Assembly (NCBI GenBank): GCA_951813285.1
Contig: OX638355.1
Coordinates: forward strand, 2,747,136 to 2,811,135
Reading direction: 5' to 3'
Length of the DNA stretch: 64,000 bases
Source of the DNA: Terriglobia bacterium
Lineage (GTDB): Bacteria > Acidobacteriota > Terriglobia > Versatilivoradales > Versatilivoraceae
Shown here: one piece after another, positions 16,955-25,847 of the stretch
Position numbering within the stretch: position 1 is the stretch's first letter
Layout of the letters: each line of letters begins with the position of its first letter
The notes under the pieces: model-generated
Database searches by the model: none
Told to the model about the DNA's origin: nothing
Seen by the model: the letters and a program-made list of their open reading frames with translations, nothing else
Program-made: the position numbers and the translations under genes

Positions 16955-18187
16955 CTAACGGAACCAGTCGTAGGTCAGCCCCAGGCTGCGGTCCTTGAGC
17001 GGCAGTTGGATGCGCTCGCCGCCCCGGGCCGAGGACTGCTTCATCGCCAATTCCGCCTCGAGAGCCGCCCTCACGATGCGCCCCGAGTTCTTGGGCTCCT
17101 TCATGCGGCCTTCCATGGTAGCGATCAGGTCGTCCAGGCACCAGGGAGTGCGCATGCTGCCCCACTGGGGATCGGGCCAGGGCATCTCCACCCGCCCCTT
17201 GCGTCCCGAGAGGGTGTCCACATCCTGCCACAGGGTCCAGCGTTTGCCGTCGAAGACGATCTCCCCCGTGCTTCCCGAGATTTTGACGGTAGGGGCTCCA
17301 TCCCGGATGTGGACCACCGTGCCGTCCTTGGCCACGATGATCCCCTGTCCCATGAACTCGCTGCTGCCTCGCTCCCGCCGGGGCTTGTCGCCGATGCCGC
17401 TGACCCAGTCCAGTTCGCTGTCCACGAAGTAGCACCAGTCCTGGTGTTGGGACAACAGCGGGACGCGGGCTTCGATTGAGGTAACGTCCCCGATGGCGCC
17501 GGTGGTAATCAGTTCCTTGGCCTTGCCGAACGACGGATGGGACGTCGTGGTGGCCCCGCCCACCAGGGGCACGCCGGCCTTGGCGCAGGCGTTGACCATG
17601 TCGTCGGCCTCCTTCAGGGTGAAGGTCATGGGCTTGTCCACGAAGATCCCCTTCACTCCGGCCTCCACCGCTTTGACCGTCAGAAAGGAGCGGCCCTTGG
17701 TGTTGGTGGCGATGGCCAGGATGTCCAGGTTCTCCTTCTCGTACATCTCCAGCGCGTCGGTGTATAGGGCCTCGATGCCGTAGCGCTCGCCGAACATGGC
17801 CAAGCGCTTCTCGTCGCGGTCGGCGCCGGCCACCAGCTCCACCTCGGGCCGGTCCCAGATGGCTTCGGCGTAGGTGGACACCAGTCCCTCCCGGCCGGGA
17901 TGGTCGTGATGGTGGAACTTGCGGTGGACGTCCAGCCAGTCGGGGGTGGGGCGCTTGGCGCTCTCCAGGTCGTACTTGGGATCCTTGTAGGAACCCCCGA
18001 TGTTCTCGTAGTCGCGCGTGCCCATGTCGTAGAGCACGCCCATCCAGCCCAGACCCAACACGCCGCCCCGATACTTGGCCTTTCCCTTCTTCTTGGGCAG
18101 GGCAGCAGGCGCCGCACCCAGCGAAAGGCCGCTTGCCGAAACCGCTCCCAGGGTTACGGCCGACTTCATGAACTCACGTCGAATCAT
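16955..18187 (-). CDS. Secreted Gfo/Idh/MocA-family oxidoreductase (tandem copy 2)
   Basis: 410 residues, the same length as its downstream neighbour and clearly homologous to it (same signal peptide, same FHHHDHPG insert, same KDRSLGLTYDWFR end). The Tat-type start is IRREFMKSAVTLGA. The Rossmann motif is GLGWMG (about 45-50). The catalytic motif reads VDKPMTFTL, DKP instead of EKP, which keeps the key Lys. The gap of 95 bases to copy 1 has its own ribosome site, so the two are probably co-transcribed. Confidence 0.85.
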   Translation of the reverse strand: MIRREFMKSAVTLGAVSASGLSLGAAPAALPKKKGKAKYRGGVLGLGWMGVLYDMGTRDYENIGGSYKDPKYDLESAKRPTPDWLDVHRKFHHHDHPGREGLVSTYAEAIWDRPEVELVAGADRDEKRLAMFGERYGIEALYTDALEMYEKENLDILAIATNTKGRSFLTVKAVEAGVKGIFVDKPMTFTLKEADDMVNACAKAGVPLVGGATTTSHPSFGKAKELITTGAIGDVTSIEARVPLLSQHQDWCYFVDSELDWVSGIGDKPRRERGSSEFMGQGIIVAKDGTVVHIRDGAPTVKISGSTGEIVFDGKRWTLWQDVDTLSGRKGRVEMPWPDPQWGSMRTPWCLDDLIATMEGRMKEPKNSGRIVRAALEAELAMKQSSARGGERIQLPLKDRSLGLTYDWFR

Positions 18188-18236
18188 CTTGTTTCTCCTT
18201 ACTTGTTATTGATTGCAGATCGCAGGCGCCGGGCGG

Positions 18237-20387
18237 TCACCGATCCGCCTCGGCCTCGATCTTTCGGTATACCTGCTGTCCCTTTCGGAACAGTTGAAAC
18301 ATGGCCTCTTTGTCGGCCGAATCCCTGAAAACCCCCTGGGTCTCGAGTCTGTGGATGAGCTGGTCGATTTGCCGGATGAAGAAGGCGGCCGACTCCCTGA
18401 AAGCGATCTTCCTGTCTCCCCGGTAACAATACACGGGACTGCTGTGAGCGTAAAGAGACGTATCGTTGGGGATCAGCTTGTGGGGGCCACCGTAGACCCG
18501 CACCGCCACCCAGGCGCTGTCGGAGATCTCCATTTCGCGGTCCAGGCGAATGAGTTTTCCGCCCTCTTCGGCCTCTTGACTGGCTGCGACCCGGCCGTTG
18601 ACGATCAGGTCCATGCGGGTCATGGGCACGTGGGAGACGGCCTCGGCCTCGATCTCCAACGGGAGGTTCCCGGTCTTCCAACGGATTTCCTCTCCCGCTT
18701 CTCTCCCATTGACCCGGAACTTCAGCAGCGGCCCGTTGGTGGCGAAGCTGCGCCCCTCGCGGTAGGCCTTGAGCCAGCCCTCATAGGCGAGGGGGGAACC
18801 GGCCCGGACGTAGATCCGCCCGGCGCCCGCGATCAGGTGGTAGGGGGTGTTCAGGAAGGCATCGGTTCCCGCCGAGATGGGGCATTGAAATCCGCAGTTG
18901 AGCAGTTGATACCAGTGTTCGGTGTTGACTTCCTCTTTGCGCTGGCACATCACGTCGATGGTGTCGGCGGCCCCCAGCGCGATATCCACCGGGTATTGGG
19001 AAGGCAACCCGGGGTGCACGTAGGTGACCACCGCCCCCTGCGCCTTGGCCGCCAGACCCATCTGGTAGTTGGGAGGATAGTCGAAGGAGAAGAGAGTCCT
19101 GGGCCAGCCCACGTAGGCCGGCTGAACCAGCGTCTTCAAGCCCAGGTAGCCCACGTGGTTGTTGACGTCCCCGGCCCTCATCTCCTGGTTCCAGTAGAGG
19201 ATGGTGTTCTCCTCGGAGAGACGATGGGGGCGCCCCTGGAAATACTGCCGGTCGTTGATGTGGGAGGAAACGTCGTTGCAGACCAGCAACTGGGGGAGGT
19301 TGAGGTCTTCGGCCTTGGCGATGAGGAGGACGTCGGCGGGCCGCATCAGACGATCGTCGTAGACGTTGGGGTGAATGTGGGTGTCTCCGGAGAACCAACC
19401 CTGCCGGCGCAGGTCGAAGGGCTTTTGCAGCCGGACTTCGGCCGTGCCGGAACCGCCGGCCACGACGGAGACTTTCCGGGAGACCGGTTGGTATTCGAAA
19501 CCCTTCACCACCTCCAGTGTGGCTTCCCCGGGAGGCAGATCGACCTGGAACTCGCCGCCGCTGTAGAAGTAATAGTCCCCGCCGAAGGGCTGCCCGTAGT
19601 CGGCGTTGGATACCCGTTCCTGCGCCCCTGACGGCCAATAGGCCCGCCCGTCGGAGCCGGTGAGGTAGATCCGGGCCGGCGTCGCCGAGCCCTCCTCATC
19701 CAGCACCCGCACCTTCAGCCGGCCGGGCGGGACCGCCGAAACCTCCAGCGGAATGGGCTTGGTCCTGTCTTTGGCTTGCGCTTCCAGGCTGGGCATTGCC
19801 TCCGATTCGACGTCCGTGTGCAACGTCATGTAGGTGCCCGCCGCTTGTCCGGGCTGCAGTCGGAACGTGTGGACCGCCGTTCCTTTCGTGCCGGCCGTTT
19901 TGAGGCTGACCGTCATAGGGGCCGCGGCACCGTTTCTCAGGACCACCGGAAGCGGAAAGGGCTTTCCTTGCAGCAGGCGCAATTCCCGCGGCCTCTGGAT
20001 CACCTCGATGTCGTCCCCGAACTCGATCTTGACCAGATGGGGGCTCCGCAGCGACCAGTAGCCGTCGCCGGCCATGCGGCTGGCCTCGGCCAGGGTCGGA
20101 GTGCTGGCTCCGCCCCCCAGAGCGGTCTGTTTGTAGATTTCCGACTTGAGCCATCGTTGCGCCTTGATCACGGAGGGACGGTCCGTGTCCTTCCACTGCA
20201 GCAGTCGAATGGAGAACTCCGCCAATTCGGCGAAGCGGTCGGCCACCTGCCGGTCTCCGGCGAACCGGGCGATCTGGGGAATCTGGGTCATGGGAACTTC
20301 CGGGGGCGGTTGCCCCCAAAGCGCAGGTGCGCTGCACCAGCAAACCAGCAGAAAAAGGACTGTCCCCATTCTGGTCAAAGGACGCAT
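18237..20387 (-). CDS. Secreted CehA/McbA-family (PHP-type) metallohydrolase
   Basis: About 716 residues from ATG 20387 with GAGGAGG upstream; the longer frame upstream is less likely. A signal peptide (TVLFLLVCWCSAPALW) is present. A carboxypeptidase-regulatory or beta-sandwich domain with LKVRVLDEEGSATPARIYLT spans about 230-330. The catalytic half opens with GWFSGDTHIHPNVYDDRL, the D-x-H-x-H metal signature of PHP-type hydrolases. Later ligands include TYVHPG and SAGTDAF. The product is likely a periplasmic phosphoesterase or carbohydrate-processing hydrolase. It starts the run of minus-strand genes leading to the Gfo/Idh/MocA pair. Confidence 0.75.
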   Translation of the reverse strand: MRPLTRMGTVLFLLVCWCSAPALWGQPPPEVPMTQIPQIARFAGDRQVADRFAELAEFSIRLLQWKDTDRPSVIKAQRWLKSEIYKQTALGGGASTPTLAEASRMAGDGYWSLRSPHLVKIEFGDDIEVIQRPRELRLLQGKPFPLPVVLRNGAAAPMTVSLKTAGTKGTAVHTFRLQPGQAAGTYMTLHTDVESEAMPSLEAQAKDRTKPIPLEVSAVPPGRLKVRVLDEEGSATPARIYLTGSDGRAYWPSGAQERVSNADYGQPFGGDYYFYSGGEFQVDLPPGEATLEVVKGFEYQPVSRKVSVVAGGSGTAEVRLQKPFDLRRQGWFSGDTHIHPNVYDDRLMRPADVLLIAKAEDLNLPQLLVCNDVSSHINDRQYFQGRPHRLSEENTILYWNQEMRAGDVNNHVGYLGLKTLVQPAYVGWPRTLFSFDYPPNYQMGLAAKAQGAVVTYVHPGLPSQYPVDIALGAADTIDVMCQRKEEVNTEHWYQLLNCGFQCPISAGTDAFLNTPYHLIAGAGRIYVRAGSPLAYEGWLKAYREGRSFATNGPLLKFRVNGREAGEEIRWKTGNLPLEIEAEAVSHVPMTRMDLIVNGRVAASQEAEEGGKLIRLDREMEISDSAWVAVRVYGGPHKLIPNDTSLYAHSSPVYCYRGDRKIAFRESAAFFIRQIDQLIHRLETQGVFRDSADKEAMFQLFRKGQQVYRKIEAEADR

Positions 20388-20571
20388 GCCGTTGGTTCCT
20401 CCTCCGTGTCCTTGGTGGCCCTTCACGGACCCCTTTCGATTCTTTTCCAACCCCTTGGAATTCCTTCGCGCATTCCTCTTTTGCCGCCTTGACAGATGCT
20501 TTAGCGCCCTCGGTGGAAATCTTTTCTCCCTTCCCGACCATTGGCGGAACCCTCTTCAGCCTTCTCCGACC

Positions 20572-20642
20572 CCTTAGTGGCCCTTCGTAGTCCTTCGTGT
20601 CACTTCGTGGATAACTCTTTTCTCCTTCGTGTTTTCCTCTTG
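20572..20642 (+). repeat. Dispersed 'cccttcgt' repeat, partial copy (family R1)
   Basis: ccttagtggcccttcgtagt followed by ccttcgtgtcacttcgtgga and a T-rich tail ending in cctcttgag. It ends about 12 bases from the stop codon of the minus-strand gene 20654-22351. A more diverged copy (about 20398-20430, gtccttggtggcccttcacg) lies just upstream of the metallohydrolase start. Confidence 0.65.
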
Positions 20643-20653
20643 AGAAATGTTGA

Positions 20654-22351
20654 CTAGGCTTGCGGCCTCGAAATCGTCGCGGGGCCGAGATCGGTATCCT
20701 CGCTGCTGCGGTAATAATTCCTCCCCATCAAGTACCGGGTCTCTATCTCGATGTCCCGGAGTTGCAGCGCCGGGGTGATGTCGGGGTCTCGCTTGTTGAG
20801 GGTGACCTCGATAGTGTTTTTGCCCTGCTTGGGCCAGTGGTCCCGGTCCAGCCGGTAGATGTACCAGTAGCTGTTGTTGACCCGGAAACGAGGCGCATGC
20901 ATTCGATAGAGGTGGTTGATCTTGCGCGCCTGGGATTGGGGCAGCTCCTTGCCGTTGAACCTGAACGTCACTCGATCGAGTTCGGTGCTGTCGGCCAGAC
21001 GGATTCGCAGCAGCACTTCGTGAACCCGTTTCTGCTTGTCCCAGCGAGGCAGATCGTCGGCAATGGGCAGCTCGAATTTGATGGGCCGGTTTTCCTTGAG
21101 CTCGACGGGGAGGGGAGCCGTTTGGGTCGGAGGCCTGCTTCGAGTCTGATCGGCCGTGGGGACCATGTAGAACTTGTCCTTGGGAGCCATGAGCTTGGGA
21201 TAGGCAACCTCTCTCAACTGCTCGTAGAAGGGAGCCTGATAGGGCCAGTTGGTGCCGGCGAACCACTGGCCGAGGTAGAGGCCGTCGACTCCCTGGGCCC
21301 AGTAGTTGCAAGCCACGCCGCGGATCATTTCGATGGTGCCGCCGCTGACGCGGTCCGAGTTCAGGATGGCGTTGGTGCCGGCGTGAATGCGGCAGGATGT
21401 GCCCTTGGCAATCTCGAGCAGAGGCCGGAAGTCCGCCAGGTTGTCGATCTTCTGATAGTAGTTCTGGCCGTTGATCACGTCCACGATGCCCTGTCGGATC
21501 CACTCCGGCAGGTCCAGCCCCAGCGAGCGGGCCCACTCGATGTTGGCGGGGACCAGAACCGCCAGCTCCCGATCCTTGCCGCTGGCCTTGACGGCCTTAT
21601 GGACCCGCTTGACCCAGGCGGTCATGGTTTCCAGGCCGGCTTCCACTTCCTTGGGGTGAAAGAAATAGTGGTGGCCGAACCACAACTCGAACCCGTCGAT
21701 GGGGTAATTCTTCAGCACTTCCTCGATGAGCGCAAAACGCTCGTCCTGCACTTCCCGGTGCTTGAAGTCCAGTTGCCTCGACCCGTTAAAGCCTTCATCG
21801 AGGTCGCCCCCGGCTCCAATTTCCAGATGCCGGTTTTCCCAGGTGAACTTGGCCGCGCGAACGTCCCGATGGCGGTCCGCTCCCCGCCCCCGGTTGAGCA
21901 AAAGAGACGGATAGAGCATCAGCCCGTTGGCGCGGGCGTGGTTGCACACGATGCGCAAGGGATCCTGCCCCGATTCCAGCATCATCTTGGCGTTCTGGTG
22001 GGCCCGGCGGAAGATCAGGTGAGGCCACTTCTTGACCGGATCTCCCCAGATCTCTCCGACCTCGGTCTTGTGGAAAACGGTGCGCCCGTCTCCCAACCCG
22101 AACACCAGGGTGTCGACTGGGGTTCCCAGCACCTCGTCCACAGCGGCCTCGAACTGCTCCTTCTCCATGGGAGGCTCGTACATGTAGATGGCCGGATGGC
22201 GAGCGTCGTTATAGAACATGATTCGGGGCTTCTTCTTGCCTCCGTGACCGCTGGCTCCGGGGGCCGGCCGGCCTGCTCCCGATGCGGCCGGGACGGCCGC
22301 CGAGGTCAGACCGGCAGCCAGGGCCGTTTTCATGAATTGGCGTCTGATCAT
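20654..22351 (-). CDS. Secreted TIM-barrel glycosidase-like protein
   Basis: About 565 residues from ATG 22351. It has a Tat-type signal (MIRRQFMKTALAAGLTSAA). The central 350 residues look like a (beta/alpha)8 barrel of the GHL/family-10-like type: ICNHARANGLMLYP-type strands, YPIDGFELWFGHHYFF, LAVLVPANIEWAR and DVINGQNYYQKID follow one another. The C-terminal 150 residues form a beta-sandwich with FRFNGKELPQSQ. It probably acts on an extracellular glycan. Substrate and catalytic residues cannot be fixed. It precedes the metallohydrolase gene and shares its direction. Confidence 0.65.
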   Translation of the reverse strand: MIRRQFMKTALAAGLTSAAVPAASGAGRPAPGASGHGGKKKPRIMFYNDARHPAIYMYEPPMEKEQFEAAVDEVLGTPVDTLVFGLGDGRTVFHKTEVGEIWGDPVKKWPHLIFRRAHQNAKMMLESGQDPLRIVCNHARANGLMLYPSLLLNRGRGADRHRDVRAAKFTWENRHLEIGAGGDLDEGFNGSRQLDFKHREVQDERFALIEEVLKNYPIDGFELWFGHHYFFHPKEVEAGLETMTAWVKRVHKAVKASGKDRELAVLVPANIEWARSLGLDLPEWIRQGIVDVINGQNYYQKIDNLADFRPLLEIAKGTSCRIHAGTNAILNSDRVSGGTIEMIRGVACNYWAQGVDGLYLGQWFAGTNWPYQAPFYEQLREVAYPKLMAPKDKFYMVPTADQTRSRPPTQTAPLPVELKENRPIKFELPIADDLPRWDKQKRVHEVLLRIRLADSTELDRVTFRFNGKELPQSQARKINHLYRMHAPRFRVNNSYWYIYRLDRDHWPKQGKNTIEVTLNKRDPDITPALQLRDIEIETRYLMGRNYYRSSEDTDLGPATISRPQA

Positions 22352-22630
22352 CGCGAATCTCCTTGCTCGGACCGGACCTTCAGCAAGCAGGCTGCGGCAA
22401 GCAATCTGCAGTTGTGGCTGCAACCTCGGCTTCCCGGTCCACAGAGGTTTTGAAGGATGTGCAGGATATCATGAACCCTTTCTGGCGGGAGACTTTTGCC
22501 TCCCGGTTTCGGTGCTCTTTCAACAAACAATCTACAATCGCAATTCGCATACCTTGCCCCATCCGTCAATGTCGTTTCGGTGCAAGTAATCTAGTCGTAT
22601 ACTTATGTCCACTCTGGAAGGAGAAGTGAG

Positions 22631-22927
22631 ATGCGAACGATTGGAGCTGCAAAGTTCAAGGAGCAGTGCCTGGACTTGTTGGACCAGCTTGACGCTGACG
22701 GCTTGATCGTCACCAGGCACGGCAAGCCGGTCGCGCACGTTGTTCCTTATGACCGGCAGCATGATGACCGGCAGCATGCCGACCTGATCGGCAGCCTGCG
22801 ACACAAGATCAGGATTCGGGGAGATATCTTGACGACTGGCCTCAGCCCAAAGAGAACTGACGGGCCGGCGCCGAACCCATCCAAGCCCGGGCAACCGGCA
22901 GAAACTCCGGAGGAGCGGAAAGCATGA
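22631..22927 (+). CDS. Phd/YefM-type antitoxin, solitary
   Basis: 98 residues after a good ribosome site (ggaaggagaagtgag). The N-terminal 45 residues (RTIGAAKFKEQCLDLLDQL then GLIVTRHGKPVAHVVPY) are the Phd/YefM DNA-binding fold. The C-terminus is long and polar, with the duplicated YDRQHDDRQH. No toxin gene follows. Instead its stop overlaps by four bases the start of a Gfo/Idh/MocA gene (ATGA at 22924-22927). Phd proteins repress their own promoter, so it may have become a regulator of that oxidoreductase. Confidence 0.75.
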   Translation: MRTIGAAKFKEQCLDLLDQLDADGLIVTRHGKPVAHVVPYDRQHDDRQHADLIGSLRHKIRIRGDILTTGLSPKRTDGPAPNPSKPGQPAETPEERKA

Positions 22928-24156
22928 ACACGGTGAACAGAAGGGATTTCCTCATTCAATCCGTATCGGCAGCAGTAGCGGCCGGCGGGCTCTATCCTCG
23001 CAGGGCTTCCGGCGCAGCGTCAAAGGACAGGCTGAGCGTGGCCGTCATCGGCTGCGGCCGCCTGGGCCAGCAATACGCCGAGATTTACCGGGCTCTCCCC
23101 CAGACCGATCTGGTGGCCATCGCGGAATGGAACCCCGAGCGGCGCAAGGTGGTGGGGGAGCGCTTCGGAGTGAAGGCTCTCTACCGGGACGCCGACGCCC
23201 TGCTGAAGGATGTCGTCCCTGACCTGGCGGCAATCATCACCCCCACCAAGTACATGGCGGACGGCGTGGTGGCCTGCGCCGAGGCGGGAGTCAAGGGAGT
23301 TCAGACCGACCGGCCCTTTGCCGCCAAGTTGTCGGACGCCGACCGCATGATCGAGACCTGCAAGCAGCGCGGGACGGTGCTGGCCGGCGGCGCCCTGGAA
23401 CGGTCCAATTGGGAGGTGGAGGAGGCCGGCAGACGACTGGCCTCGGGAGAACTGGGGAAACGCCAGGGGGTGGCGGTTCACAGCTACCGCGGCGAAATCC
23501 TGGCCGGCGGGTCGGCCCGCATCCTGGTTCTGGAGCACTTCACCCAGGCCCGGGTGGAGGAAGTCGTCGCCTGGGGAACCCCGCCCGAGGCGCTTGATGA
23601 CGCTGCCACTGACTATGGACTGAGCATCAACGGCCGTTTCCGGCTGACCTCCGGGTTGGAGTGCCAGGTCTTCGGCGCAGAGGCGGTGGCTCCCCATCGG
23701 GGGGTGGAAGTCTGGACGGAGGATGCGCTGGTGAGATGGGACCGCCATGGCGAGCCCCTGACCCAGATCTTTCAGGGGTTCGACGCCAAGGGTGCGCGCA
23801 AGGAAGTGGACCACGGCTACCGGCCCTGGTCCTGGGACCCGGTGTCCAAGCAACTGGACCCCTTATTGGATCGAATCGGCCACCATGGGTCGGAGCGGCA
23901 TTACGTACTGGCTCCCATCAGTTGCCTGATCGACGCCGTGGCCAAGGGGATTCCACCCCGTATCACCGGAGATACCCAGCGCCACGCCCTGGAAGTGGCC
24001 ATCGCCAGCAAGATCTCGGCCCAGTTGGGCAGCGTGCCCGTCAAGCTGCCGCTGGAGGACCGCTCCCTGGCCCTCTACCCCCGCCCCTACCGCTGGCTGG
24101 GAGGCGACGTCTCCGGCCGTCCCCAGTCGGCTACCGAAGCGGCAGGGAAGAAGTAG
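22924..24156 (+). CDS. Secreted Gfo/Idh/MocA-like protein with altered catalytic motif
   Basis: 410 residues. The N-terminus TVNRRDFLIQSVSAAVAAGG is a clear twin-arginine signal. The Rossmann motif is VIGCGRLGQ (41-49). At the position of the family's EKP motif it reads QTDRPFAA (residues 127-134), with Arg replacing the catalytic Lys, so activity may be altered or lost. The C-terminal domain is present. It overlaps an antitoxin gene by four bases and is transcribed away from the minus-strand catabolic cluster. It is more distant from the tandem pair than those are from each other. Confidence 0.8.
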   Translation: MNTVNRRDFLIQSVSAAVAAGGLYPRRASGAASKDRLSVAVIGCGRLGQQYAEIYRALPQTDLVAIAEWNPERRKVVGERFGVKALYRDADALLKDVVPDLAAIITPTKYMADGVVACAEAGVKGVQTDRPFAAKLSDADRMIETCKQRGTVLAGGALERSNWEVEEAGRRLASGELGKRQGVAVHSYRGEILAGGSARILVLEHFTQARVEEVVAWGTPPEALDDAATDYGLSINGRFRLTSGLECQVFGAEAVAPHRGVEVWTEDALVRWDRHGEPLTQIFQGFDAKGARKEVDHGYRPWSWDPVSKQLDPLLDRIGHHGSERHYVLAPISCLIDAVAKGIPPRITGDTQRHALEVAIASKISAQLGSVPVKLPLEDRSLALYPRPYRWLGGDVSGRPQSATEAAGKK

Positions 24157-24232
24157 GCCCGGGTTGTCGAGGACGGTTTCAAGCTCAACGGTTGCTTGAG
24201 GATCTTTTTGTCTCAAGTGAAGGAGAGAGTCC

Positions 24233-24418
24233 ATGGCGATAGTGAAAGAGAAAATGAAGGAAGTCATTGATTCGCAACCGGATGATGCGACCTATGAGGA
24301 AATCCTGCGTGAACTTGCGTTCGAACGTTTGGTGGAGCGTGGTCTTATGGATTCCCGAGAAGGCCGTGTGATATCCGATAGAGAGATGGAGCACCGTTTC
24401 CGCTCATGGCAGAAATAA
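24233..24418 (+). CDS. Small antitoxin-like protein (partner of ParE/RelE type)
   Basis: 61 residues with ribosome site aaggagagagtcc. It reads QPDDATYEEILRELAFERLV and ends EMEHRFRSWQK, a helical pattern typical of short antitoxins paired with ParE/RelE toxins. The expected toxin start overlaps its end (24406), but that toxin is truncated. Family name is not certain. Confidence 0.6.
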   Translation: MAIVKEKMKEVIDSQPDDATYEEILRELAFERLVERGLMDSREGRVISDREMEHRFRSWQK

Positions 24419-24465
24419 GATGGACAATAGAGGCAGAGACATGGCTGAAAAACATCTACGACTGA
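24406..24465 (+). pseudogene. ParE/RelE toxin N-terminal remnant
   Basis: Twenty codons starting with ATG inside the antitoxin gene: MAEIRWTIEAETWLKNIYD then TGA. This is the usual first strand and helix of ParE-type toxins (x-I-x-W-T-x-x-A). The rest of the toxin is gone, leaving the antitoxin at 24233 alone. Confidence 0.6.
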
Positions 24466-24513
24466 AGGAAAGAGCCTGCGCCACAGGGCGGGGCACGTAC
24501 ACGTGACTACCCC

Positions 24514-24987
24514 ATGAGTTCCACAATTTACATCGAAACCAGCATCATCGGTTATCTTACGTCATGGCCGAGTCGTGATTTAATCACGGCGGCAAACCAG
24601 CGATTAACCCACGATTGGTGGAACCAATGCCGCAAAAACTTTGACATCTTCATTTCGCAATTTGTCATTGACGAATGCGCCGTGGGAGACGCGATTGCCG
24701 TTAAAGAGCGTTTGGATGTGATCGCTGATATCCGGCAACTTGATGTCACCGAAGCCGTTGAGGCTTTAGCCGATGGGCTGGTCCACCAAGTGCTTCTGCC
24801 AGAGAAGGCCCAAGTAGATGCCTTGCACATTGCGATTGCAACTGTTCACGGCGTGGAATACCTGCTGACCTGGAATTGTACGCATATAGCTAATGCTGTA
24901 TTGCGTCCTCAGATCGAGACAACCTGTCGCTCTTTTGGTTTTGAACCGCCAACAATCTGCACACCCCAGGAACTCATGGAGGTATAG
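24514..24987 (+). CDS. PIN-domain toxin-like RNase
   Basis: 157 residues. STIYIETSIIGYLTS is the first PIN strand, but with Glu in place of the common first Asp (YIETS). FVIDECAVGD supplies the second acidic residue, and AQVDALHIAIATVHGVEYLLTWN the third (D-A-L-H). Such PIN proteins act as Mg-dependent RNases of VapC type. Its companion is the small gene five bases downstream, rather than an upstream antitoxin. Confidence 0.75.
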   Translation: MSSTIYIETSIIGYLTSWPSRDLITAANQRLTHDWWNQCRKNFDIFISQFVIDECAVGDAIAVKERLDVIADIRQLDVTEAVEALADGLVHQVLLPEKAQVDALHIAIATVHGVEYLLTWNCTHIANAVLRPQIETTCRSFGFEPPTICTPQELMEV

Positions 24988-24991
24988 CGTC

Positions 24992-25180
24992 ATGTGGCAT
25001 GATTCCATCGTTGAAGAAGTCCGCTGCAATCGCCAAGTGTATGCAGCAAGGTTTCATCACGACATCAAGATGATTTGCCGTGCTGCCCGCGAGCAGCAAA
25101 AAACGAGCGGTCACAAAGTCGTTTCGTTGTCACCACGAGTTGTCACAACAGCCATGAGAACCGATAGCACCAACAAGTAA
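24992..25180 (+). CDS. Small partner of the PIN-domain protein
   Basis: 62 residues from ATG 24992, following the PIN gene with a four-base gap. It reads MWHDSIVEEVRCNRQVYAAR then FHHDIKMICRAAREQQ, a helical, charged small protein often found directly downstream of this PIN subgroup. It probably acts as the antitoxin of the pair, in reversed order. The gaaggaa-type ribosome site is weak; translation may be coupled to the PIN gene. Confidence 0.6.
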   Translation: MWHDSIVEEVRCNRQVYAARFHHDIKMICRAAREQQKTSGHKVVSLSPRVVTTAMRTDSTNK

Positions 25181-25272
25181 TCGACTACGGGGTTGCCCAA
25201 TCCGCCATAGACACACTTGTCACCGGATAGGTTAACTGCCTAACAGTGAGCTAACTGGAATCGAGTATTCCC

Positions 25273-25791
25273 ATGGCACAGAAGACATTTCACTATTTCG
25301 CATATGGCTCAAACATGCTCACACGTCGGCTCAAAGCGCCCGATAGGGCACCTTCCGCCGAATTTGTAGATACCGGATACGTTGCCCGTCGCCAGCTGAC
25401 TTTCGACAAACTTAGCCGCCGGGATGGCTCTGGAAAATGTGACGCTGAGGAGACTGGAAACGAGACGGACCGTGTCTACGGCGTCATCTTTGAGATCAAA
25501 TGTTCGCATAAAGCTGCTTTAGACACGGCGGAGGGTTGTGGGAAGGGATACGAGTTGGAGACTGTGGAGGTGATTACGAAACATGGTACGGTTCGAGCGC
25601 GAACCTACATCGCCACAAGAAAGGAGCGGGCGCTGCGACCCTATCACTGGTACAAGGCGCTGGTGGTCGCAGGCGCTGTCGAGCATGACCTTCCCAAAAG
25701 CTATGTGGAGTGGCTTCGAGTATTCGAGTCTAAAGAAGATCCGCACGCCGACCGTCGGGCAGAAAACGAGGCGATACTTGTTGCCGGATAA
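25273..25791 (+). CDS. Gamma-glutamylcyclotransferase-like protein
   Basis: 172 residues. It begins FHYFAYGSNMLTRRL, and YGSN is the signature loop of the gamma-glutamylcyclotransferase fold (PF06094/PF13772). GVIFEI and ALDTAEGCGKGYELETV follow, where the catalytic Glu of the family is expected in the A-L-D-x-x-E-G context. Substrates may be gamma-glutamyl-amino acids or glutathione degradation products. It stands alone within the toxin-antitoxin cluster. Confidence 0.8.
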   Translation: MAQKTFHYFAYGSNMLTRRLKAPDRAPSAEFVDTGYVARRQLTFDKLSRRDGSGKCDAEETGNETDRVYGVIFEIKCSHKAALDTAEGCGKGYELETVEVITKHGTVRARTYIATRKERALRPYHWYKALVVAGAVEHDLPKSYVEWLRVFESKEDPHADRRAENEAILVAG

Positions 25792-25847
25792 CGAAGCGCC
25801 GTATAGGAAAGAAGCCCCCAATCGCATCGACCCATTGGAGTGACTCG

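Noticed and set aside
20660-22453. 597-codon plus-strand open frame
   Set aside because: It lies exactly antisense to the Tat-signal glycosidase-like gene, has Val/Leu/Gly-rich composition and no recognisable motif.
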